47,010 nucleotides of DNA, from assembly GCA_030639305.1 (NCBI GenBank), contig DAOWCY010000030.1, forward strand, positions 1-47,010. Reading direction: 5' to 3'. This DNA comes from JAGLQA01 sp023135565 (GTDB lineage Bacteria; Acidobacteriota; Aminicenantia; UBA2199). Each line of letters starts with the position of its first letter. Within the stretch, counting starts at the first letter, position 1. The translations under genes were made by a program, and so were the position numbers. Positions 40,763 through 47,010 of this stretch are shown here, in pieces. The notes beneath the pieces are model-generated. The model was not told where the DNA came from. It made no database searches and was given only the letters and a program-made list of their open reading frames with translations.

Positions 40763-41012
40763 CCTCCGGCGGCCCTGCCGGGGGCCAAACTTTTGAAAAA
40801 GTTTGATCAAAACTTTTTATAATTTAAAATCAAAAGCGCTCACACGCTGTCCTTGCGGCGAAGCGGCTTATCGCCCCCCCGTGCGCACGGGGTTTAAAAT
40901 CAAAAGCGCTCACACGCTGTCCCTGCCGCGAAGCGGCTTATAGGCTGGGGACGCAGTCCCCCTCACACGCTGCTTCTTGCGGCGAAGCCGCTTATTGCCC
41001 CCCACGCGAGTG
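40762..41012 (-). repeat. Repeat block between convergent genes
   Basis: Starts with an inverted copy of the GC-rich unit (GCCTCCGGCGGCCCTGCCGG, then AAACTTTTGAAAAAGTTTG). Two direct copies of a unit containing AATCAAAAGCGCTCACACGC and GCGAAGCGGCTTAT follow at about 40829 and 40891, with hairpins CCCCGTGCGCACGGGG and GGGGACGCAGTCCCC, and a last CCCCACGCGAGTGGGG. It supplies the stop codons of the DUF3810 gene and abuts the end of the BNR protein gene. Confidence 0.75.
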
Positions 41013-41015
41013 GGG

Positions 41016-43796
41016 CTATTTGTTGATTCTGAACGTTCTCTCGATCTGCGCGCCGCCGGTGCGGGCAATAACCCGGTAATCACCGGGTTCAGCTTTCGTT
41101 TTTTTGACTTTGTCAATCACCATGTCCCAGTAAAAAACATTGAGCCCGGCTGTGGCATCCAGGTCGATTTTTTTTATATTCTTTCCCGCTTTCCTGATTC
41201 GCAAAACAACTTTCGTACTCCGGGGGGTGTAATATTCGATTTTTACTTTTTTACTTCCCGGGCCGGGACGACGACCCAAATCCACCGAGTCTATCTCGAA
41301 CAAAAACAAAGGCCGCCTTAGGATTTTGGGCGTCAACTGCTGGATGGTACTTACAGGCAGAACAAAAACCCCACGACCATGAGTGCCGATAATCAATTCC
41401 CTGTCCCGGGGGTGCACCCTGATGTCGTAAACCGCATTGGTGGGCAGGTTGTTCTTCAAAGAATGCCAGGTTTCACCCGCATCGAGAGCGGCATAGATAC
41501 TTAGGTCCGTACCCAGGTATAGTATGTCGCTGTTCCACGGGTCCTCCCTGATTACATTCACCGGTTCGTCAGGAAGATTGCCTTTTAAAGACCTCCAGTT
41601 GACTCCGAAATCCAGGGAAACAAATACATAAGTTCTAAAATTATCTTCGCTGCGCCCGCTCAAGGTCACATACACCTGCTCCTTCTTGTGCCTGGAAGCG
41701 ATGATACGGGTCACCCATTTTTTCGGCAAAACAGAGTTTATCTGTTTCCAATTCGCGCCGCTGTTTTGCGATAACCAGATGTTGCCGTCGTCGCTGCCGG
41801 CATAAAGCACGGCGGGATCAAAAGGAGATTCGTCGATGGCCGTAATCGTGGCATAAGGTTCATTGCCTTCTATATGCTTCTTCCGGGTTAAATCCGGGGA
41901 GATGGCCTGCCAACTGTTACCCCTGTTCGTGCTTTTAAAAAACCGGTTGGCCCCCATATAAAGCACCGCCGGATTATGCCGGGAAATCATAAATGGGGCC
42001 AGCCAGTTGAAACGGGAAAGGGTCTTTTTTTTCCCGGCTTCGGGTTTGATGTTATAGCGGACTTTCTTTTTCATATCGACCCTGAACAGGGCGCCGAACT
42101 GCGAGGCGGCATATATGGTGTTAGGGTCGTCTTTTTGGGCTTCCACTAAAGCGCCGTCTGCTCCCAATATCATGTGCCACATATACTCCCTGCTGCCGAA
42201 ACTGAAGTTTCGCGGCCCCATAACTACGCCATTGTCCTGCAGCCCGGTGTAAATATTATAATAAGGTTTGCGCAAATCATAATTGACGGTATAACATTGG
42301 GCCAGGGGCAAATTACCGATTTTTTGCCAGGAGACGCCGCCGTCGTAAGAGATGTTCAAACCGCCGTCCGTGCCTAAAAGAATCCGCCTGGGGTCTTTGG
42401 GGTCTATCCACATGGCGTGGGCGTCTACATGAACCGCGCCGCGGGTGAACATATGATCCTGGATAGATATATCTTCGAAAGTACGCCCGCCGTTTGTGGA
42501 TTTCAAAACCGGTATACCCAGGATGTATAGGGTGTCTTTATCGACTGGGTCCACCCGCACCTGGCCGAAATAAAAACCATAGGTCTTGTAAATCCCGCTG
42601 CTGAGGTTTTTTTGGTGGGTTTTGGCCCAACTTTCGCCGCCGTTGTCGCTGCGGTAGACTTCGGCCCCGACAACCATCACTTTGAGGTCTTCTTTGTCTT
42701 CGGCAATAATATAAGCTAACTCCCTGGGGGTGATCTCGCCCGTTCGTACCATTTCCTGCACCATTTTGGCGTCGAAAACCTTAGTGGCCCGGTTCTCTTT
42801 TAAGAATTTACCGATTCGTTTGGGGTCTATTTTTAGAAAATCGGCGGCGCTCATTTTCAGCAGGTCTTCTAAAACGATCCCGCTGCCTTTTGTTTTTTCT
42901 ATCCGGGTGATGGGCCGGGGTTCCTGGTTATCCAGCAGGGCGTACAGCGTTTCCGGGTGGGAAGGGCAAATAGTCAGACCGATTCGGCCCACATACATGT
43001 TCTGCGGGAAACCTGCGACTTTTTTATTCCAGGTGAGACCGCCGTCCGTGGTTTTATAGATGGCGCTTTCTTCTCCGCCGGCTTCCAGGTTCCAGGGTTT
43101 GCGTTCTTTTTGCCAGGAGGCGGCATAGAGGATTTTGTTGTTTTTGGGGTGCATAATTAGATCGCTGATGCCTGTTTTGGGGCTGATGTAGAGAATTTTC
43201 TGCCAGGTTTTTCCGCTATCCGTGGTTTTAAACAGGCCGCGCTCTTCGTTTTCGGTGTAAAGATGACCCAATGCAGCCACATAAACGGTATTGCTGTCCA
43301 GGGGGTCGATGATGACCCGCGAAATGTGGTAGGTGTCTTGCAGTCCCATGTGTTCCCAGGTTTTGCCGCTGTCCGTGCTTTTGAAAACCCCGGTACCCGG
43401 ATAGGAACTGCGGGAAGAGTTAGCTTCGCCGCTGCCTACCCAGATCAGGTTTTTTTTGCGCTGGGAGAGGGCGATGTCGCCGATGGAAATAGAAGATTCG
43501 AAATCGAACAATGATTCCCAGGTAGTGGCGTTGTTGACGGTTTTCCACAGGCCGCCGGAAGCGGCGGCCACGAAGAAGGTGTTGGGGGAGTCTTCGTAGG
43601 CTTCGATGTCGTCGATCCTGCCGCCGGTGAAGTAAGGGCCTAAGCTTTCCCATTGGAGTTGTTTAAAAATGGACGATCTTTTTAGTTCTAAGTGTTTTTC
43701 ATAGGACGCCAGCCGGTCTATTGCGGCAGAGGCAGTCGCCCCGGTAAAAACGAGAACTGCGATTAAAAAACAAAGCCAAAACTTAAAATATTTCAC
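41016..43796 (-). CDS. Secreted sortilin/VPS10-like BNR-repeat protein
   Basis: A 926-residue secreted protein, starting at GTG 43796 with AGGAGG four bases upstream. A signal peptide (about 5-24) is followed by WESLGPYFTGGRIDDIEAY, the usual start of 'glycosyl hydrolase, BNR repeat/VPS10' proteins of environmental bacteria. Asp-box/BNR repeats are frequent: STDSGKTWEHM, TTDGGLTWNKK, SNDGG-like RSDNGGESWAK, STNGGRTFED, SYDGGVSWQKI, SLDFGVNWRSL; they build one or two large beta-propellers. The C-terminal 110 residues look like an Ig-like FlgD-type domain (GLNVFYWDMVID). Propellers of this kind bind or cleave glycans or peptides; catalytic residues cannot be fixed. It is single, ending at the repeat block. 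Confidence 0.9.
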   Translation of the reverse strand: MKYFKFWLCFLIAVLVFTGATASAAIDRLASYEKHLELKRSSIFKQLQWESLGPYFTGGRIDDIEAYEDSPNTFFVAAASGGLWKTVNNATTWESLFDFESSISIGDIALSQRKKNLIWVGSGEANSSRSSYPGTGVFKSTDSGKTWEHMGLQDTYHISRVIIDPLDSNTVYVAALGHLYTENEERGLFKTTDSGKTWQKILYISPKTGISDLIMHPKNNKILYAASWQKERKPWNLEAGGEESAIYKTTDGGLTWNKKVAGFPQNMYVGRIGLTICPSHPETLYALLDNQEPRPITRIEKTKGSGIVLEDLLKMSAADFLKIDPKRIGKFLKENRATKVFDAKMVQEMVRTGEITPRELAYIIAEDKEDLKVMVVGAEVYRSDNGGESWAKTHQKNLSSGIYKTYGFYFGQVRVDPVDKDTLYILGIPVLKSTNGGRTFEDISIQDHMFTRGAVHVDAHAMWIDPKDPRRILLGTDGGLNISYDGGVSWQKIGNLPLAQCYTVNYDLRKPYYNIYTGLQDNGVVMGPRNFSFGSREYMWHMILGADGALVEAQKDDPNTIYAASQFGALFRVDMKKKVRYNIKPEAGKKKTLSRFNWLAPFMISRHNPAVLYMGANRFFKSTNRGNSWQAISPDLTRKKHIEGNEPYATITAIDESPFDPAVLYAGSDDGNIWLSQNSGANWKQINSVLPKKWVTRIIASRHKKEQVYVTLSGRSEDNFRTYVFVSLDFGVNWRSLKGNLPDEPVNVIREDPWNSDILYLGTDLSIYAALDAGETWHSLKNNLPTNAVYDIRVHPRDRELIIGTHGRGVFVLPVSTIQQLTPKILRRPLFLFEIDSVDLGRRPGPGSKKVKIEYYTPRSTKVVLRIRKAGKNIKKIDLDATAGLNVFYWDMVIDKVKKTKAEPGDYRVIARTGGAQIERTFRINK

Positions 43797-43905
43797 AGCG
43801 CCTCCTGGAATAGGTTCGCCTTATTTTTATCACATTAAGAAATAATTTTCAACCCCCCGTGCGTACGGGGAGGCGATAAGCCGCTTCTCAGCAGGGAGTG
43901 CTTCT

Positions 43906-44310
43906 CGCTTTTGATTTTCAATCATAAGAAGTTTTGATTAAACTTTTTCAAAAGTTTAGCTCCCGGCAGGGCCGCCGGAGGCAAGAACGCTTTTGATTCT
44001 AATCATAAGAAGTTTTGATTAAACTTTTTCAAAAGTTTGGCCCCCGGCAGGGCCTGCGGAGGCAAGAAGCGCTTTTGATTCTAATCATAAGAAGTTTTGA
44101 TTAAACTTTTTCAAAAGTTTGGCCCCCGGCAGGGCCGACGGAGGCAAGAAGCGCTTTTGATTTTCAATCATAAGAAGTTTTGATTAAACTTTTTCAAAAG
44201 TTTAGCTCCCGGCAGGGGCCGCCGGAGGCAAGAAGCGCTTTTGATTCTAATTATAAGAAGTTTTGTTCAAACTTTTTCAAAAGTTTGGCCCCCGGCAGGG
44301 CCTGCGGAGC
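43906..44310 (+). repeat. Tandem array of five 82-84-bp units
   Basis: Units start at 43906, 43988, 44070, 44152 and 44236. Each reads CGCTTTTGATT, TCATAAGAAGTTTTGATTAA, the hairpin AAACTTTTTCAAAAGTTT, and CCCGGCAGGGCC with GGAGGCAAGAAG. Units 1 and 4 share the variant TTTTCAATC and TTTAGCTCCC; units 2, 3 and 5 share GATTCTAAT and TTTGGCCCCC. The array fills most of the 612-base space between two divergent genes. Confidence 0.9.
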
Positions 44311-44337
44311 TAAGTAAAAAAAAGTTTCGCGAGCATT

Positions 44338-44366
44338 TTGCAAATTAGCTGCTCTTGTGGTATAAA
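44338..44366 (+). promoter_or_regulatory. Sigma70-like promoter
   Basis: TTGCAA (44338-44343), 17 bases and TATAAA (44361-44366), with TGG just before the -10 box. It directly follows the tandem array and precedes the STAND gene by 43 bases. Confidence 0.55.
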
Positions 44367-44408
44367 ATAGGATGAGGAAAGTATTGAAAAGATGTAAGAG
44401 GGAATAAC

Positions 44409-46841
44409 ATGCTCGATCTTTTATTTGGCGTACTTAGCGGTGACGCCTACAACCTGCTAAAAAAGTGTTTCAAAAAAGTATTTGGCCCGGAATATGAAAA
44501 TGATAAGATTATCAACAAAGCTTTCGAGGCGGTTGATAAAGCCTACGAGCGTTTTTTCGCGAAATTCGGGAAGGCTTTCGGGCCGGAGGGCAGCAGTTTC
44601 GCGGCTCGCGAGGAGAACCTGGAGACCTTATTGCGAACGGTTTATTTGAGCAGTGAATATCCGCGGATAGACGATTTAAACCCCGAGGGTTTTGACGGCG
44701 CACCTAAAGCTACCCCGGAGGCGCTGGAATTTTTGCTGGCGGTTTTTAGAGAGGAGTTAGTCAAGGACAGGGAATTGGACGCCATTTTGCAGTTCAAGAA
44801 ACTGCATCGTAATGTAGATAAGCTTACAGCCGCTTCCGGCAAGAAGCAGGCTGGTGAACCGGGGCGGCGGGAAACCCCCAAATACCTGACGCCCCTGCCG
44901 CCGCGCCCGGTGGAACTGATCGGCAGGGATAAAGCTTTTTCCGACGTAGCGAAATTATTGGAAAATTCCCAACAAGTGCTGCTGGTCAACGGCCTGGGCG
45001 GAGTGGGCAAAACCGAACTTTGCAAAAGCTATTTTTGGCAGCGGAAAGATAACTATAAACACTTAGCCTGGGTGGATTTCGTAGGCAATATCAAAGAGTC
45101 TTTTGTCAACAGTTTCGAAATGGCGGCATCCGGGGAAGAGACTATAGATCAGCGTTTCGCAAGGATTTTGGAACTGCTCAAAGGCCCGGCCCGGGAGTGT
45201 CTGCTGGTGGTGGATAATATAGAAGCCGGGGCGGAAGAGGGCGCGGTTGAAGATTTAGACCTTATTTTGAGCCTGCCCTGCCGGGTTTTGGTCAGTTCGC
45301 GTGTAAAGCTGGAAGGCTTTAAGAGATATGACCTGGATTTTTTACGCCCCGCGGAATGCAGGGAGCTTTTTTTGCGATTTTACGAAGATGGCGAAGATGT
45401 AGTAGAAGAGGGCGAAGCGAAACCGCCGCGCCCCGACGACCCGGAATTAGCGGAAATCATCCGTTTAGCCGGTTATCATACCTTGACGGTCGAGCTATTG
45501 GCGCGCACGGCGCGTAACGCGGCCCGGGGCATCCCGGATTTTTTGACCGCCCTGCGGGAGGTGGGTTTTAATCTCAACGAAACCATCCCGGAGCAGGTGG
45601 AGACATCGTGGAACCGGGAGACCGGGAGCAAGAAGTTTTTCGATCATTTAGTAAAGGTATTCCGTATGTCCGGTTTGAGCGGCGGGGAAGAGTATATTTT
45701 GACGAACCTAACTATTTTGCCGCCGGTGTATATAGAGATGGAGGATATATCCCGCTGGTTAAAGTTGGAGAGCAAAGACGGGCTTAACGATTTGGTGAAG
45801 AAGGGCTGGCTGAGGCGCAGCGGCGGACGGGTATTTTTGCACCAGGTGATGGGCGAAGCGGTGTTTTACCAGACCGGGCCGGACTGCGAAAAGTGCAAAA
45901 ACCTGATCGTCGCCATGGCAAATAATTTATTTTGTGAGCCCGGCGAGAACCGGCTTCATAAAAAAGAGTTTCTTTCTTATGCCGAGGCTATTTTAGCCCA
46001 TGTGCGGGAAGATAACCGGGACCTGGCGACCTTAGCCAACAATCTTTCGGTGATTTATCGAGCCCTGGGTTTATTTCCAAAGGCCCTCCGGTTTCAATTA
46101 AGGGCTTTAACGATCAGGGAAAAGGTGTTGAAAAAAGATCATCCCGATATTGCGCAATCTTACAATAATTTAGCCATGATCTATCAAGATTTAGGCCGGT
46201 TGGAAAAGGCGCTGGAGTTTCAATTAAAGGCTTTAGAGATCAGGGAAAAGGTGTTGGCAAAAGATCATCCCCATCTTGCGCAATCTTACAATAATGTATC
46301 GCTGATCTATAAAGATTTAGGCCGGTTGGAAGAGGCGCTGGAGTTTCAATTAAAGGCTTTAGAGATCAGGGAGAAGGTGTTGGATAAAGATCATCCCTCC
46401 CTGGCCACTTCTTACAATAATGTATGCACTATTTATTATTCCATGGAAAAATTGAAAAAGGCGCTGGAGTTTCAATTAAAGGCTACCGAGATTTACGAAA
46501 AGGTTTTAGAAAAAGATCATCCCGACCTGGCCACCTCTTACAATAATGTATCAATGATCTATAAAGATTTAGGCCGGTTGGAAAAGGCGCTGGAGTTTCA
46601 ATTAAAGGCCGTTGAAATTTACAAAAATGCTTTAAAAAAAGATCATCCCCTTATCGCCACATCTTATAATAATTTATCGCTAATTTATCAAGCCCTGGAG
46701 CAATTGGAAAAGGCCGAAACCTATGCCCGCCGCGCAGTGGCGATCCTGGAAAAAATCTTCCCCGACGGGCACCCCAACCTGGATATCATGAGAGGAAACC
46801 TGGAAATAATTAGGGCGAAAAAAGCCGGAACCCCGGGATGA
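44409..46841 (+). CDS. STAND protein: NB-ARC ATPase with TPR repeats
   Basis: An 810-residue NLR-like protein. Residues 1-140 are a helical N-terminal domain (LLFGVLSGDAYNLLKKCFKK) that may be an effector or adapter. The NB-ARC/AAA core has Walker A NGLGGVGKTEL (194-204), Walker B CLLVVDNIE and a sensor strand CRVLVSSR. A winged-helix part (about 410-510) is followed by six kinesin-light-chain-type TPRs of 42 residues (for example HPDIAQSYNNLAMIYQDLGR). Proteins of this layout act as ligand-triggered switches; some bacterial ones are anti-phage sensors, but no proven effector is visible here. GAGGG lies before the ATG. The TPR units are nearly identical at DNA level. Confidence 0.88.
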   Translation: MLDLLFGVLSGDAYNLLKKCFKKVFGPEYENDKIINKAFEAVDKAYERFFAKFGKAFGPEGSSFAAREENLETLLRTVYLSSEYPRIDDLNPEGFDGAPKATPEALEFLLAVFREELVKDRELDAILQFKKLHRNVDKLTAASGKKQAGEPGRRETPKYLTPLPPRPVELIGRDKAFSDVAKLLENSQQVLLVNGLGGVGKTELCKSYFWQRKDNYKHLAWVDFVGNIKESFVNSFEMAASGEETIDQRFARILELLKGPARECLLVVDNIEAGAEEGAVEDLDLILSLPCRVLVSSRVKLEGFKRYDLDFLRPAECRELFLRFYEDGEDVVEEGEAKPPRPDDPELAEIIRLAGYHTLTVELLARTARNAARGIPDFLTALREVGFNLNETIPEQVETSWNRETGSKKFFDHLVKVFRMSGLSGGEEYILTNLTILPPVYIEMEDISRWLKLESKDGLNDLVKKGWLRRSGGRVFLHQVMGEAVFYQTGPDCEKCKNLIVAMANNLFCEPGENRLHKKEFLSYAEAILAHVREDNRDLATLANNLSVIYRALGLFPKALRFQLRALTIREKVLKKDHPDIAQSYNNLAMIYQDLGRLEKALEFQLKALEIREKVLAKDHPHLAQSYNNVSLIYKDLGRLEEALEFQLKALEIREKVLDKDHPSLATSYNNVCTIYYSMEKLKKALEFQLKATEIYEKVLEKDHPDLATSYNNVSMIYKDLGRLEKALEFQLKAVEIYKNALKKDHPLIATSYNNLSLIYQALEQLEKAETYARRAVAILEKIFPDGHPNLDIMRGNLEIIRAKKAGTPG

Positions 46842-46859
46842 AAAGGCGCGCCGCCCTGG

Positions 46860-47010
46860 CCGGGAATGATCGCTCCCACGTCGGCAGCCTTCGCTCACAC
46901 GCTGCCTTTTGCGGCGAAGCCGCTTATCACCTCCGGCGGCCCTGCCGGGGGCTAAACTTTTGAAAAAGTTTAATCAAAACTTTTATTTATTTAGAATCAA
47001 AAGCGCTCAC
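46860..47010 (-). repeat. GC-rich repeat block, running off the window
   Basis: Contains GCTCACACGCTGCC, TTGCGGCGAAGCCGCTTATC, then CTCCGGCGGCCCTGCCGGGG, TAAACTTTTGAAAAAGTTTA and AATCAAAAGCGCTCAC. The order equals that of the block at 40762-41012. It continues past the end of the window. Confidence 0.75.

Overview
Organism and setting. The window (47,010 bases, no rRNA or tRNA gene seen) reads as a Gram-negative, probably anaerobic, environmental bacterium. It has outer-membrane beta-barrel proteins of the DUF5916 type, lipoproteins, a sortilin/VPS10-like BNR protein, a periplasmic 'two-component propeller' sensor fused to an AraC HTH, SUMF1-domain and DUF3810 proteins. Intergenic spaces are crowded with GC-rich palindromes. 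This mix fits Acidobacteriota-related lineages such as Candidatus Aminicenantes; that placement is inference from gene content only.

Layout. 1-3.3 kb: a degraded toxin-antitoxin-like fragment, then an operon of a secreted metallo-beta-lactamase-fold hydrolase and a FecCD-type ABC importer (ATPase and permease). 3.4-8.3 kb: a DEDD 3'-5' exonuclease, a lipoprotein of unknown function, an agmatinase-family ureohydrolase, an LRR-like solenoid protein and a pRiA4b ORF-3 family protein. 8.4-26.0 kb, all on the minus strand: a 17-kb locus joining a branched-chain-amino-acid-type (Liv/HAAT) ABC importer (two permeases, two ATPases, one lipoprotein binding protein) to a receiver protein, an NtrC-like regulator lacking GAFTGA, a 1210-residue divergent hybrid-kinase-like protein, a methyltransferase, three proteins sharing a receiver-like N-terminal domain (one ending in a potassium-channel-like pore segment), and orphan proteins. 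26-36.6 kb: an EamA transporter, a DUF5916 barrel protein, an AAA/PD-(D/E)XK protein, the propeller-AraC sensor, a small insertion element, and a SUMF1-domain protein. 36.6-39.4 kb: a two-gene TIR plus membrane-anchored OLD/PtuA-like ATPase module that looks like a defence system. 39.6-47 kb: a DUF3810 membrane protein, a BNR/sortilin-like protein, an 82-bp tandem repeat array and a STAND (NB-ARC/TPR) protein.

How parts may work together. I read the minus-strand locus as an import-coupled signalling system: the Liv binding protein and importer would sense or take up a small molecule, and the kinase-like protein, receivers and NtrC-like protein would relay a signal to membrane proteins, including a pore-like one. 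This is inferred from synteny, overlaps and domain resemblance. The strongest promoter seen (TTGACA-17-TATAAT) lies immediately before its first gene.

Repeats. Two families of small palindromic elements sit in frame inside coding regions (the FecCD ATPase; livG and the 392-residue protein). Low-complexity repeats form the N-termini of three Liv-locus genes. A 123-bp element with 19-bp inverted ends and a 10-bp target duplication interrupts an intergenic repeat. Several good promoters sit exactly one leader-free step before the start codon, which suggests leaderless transcripts.
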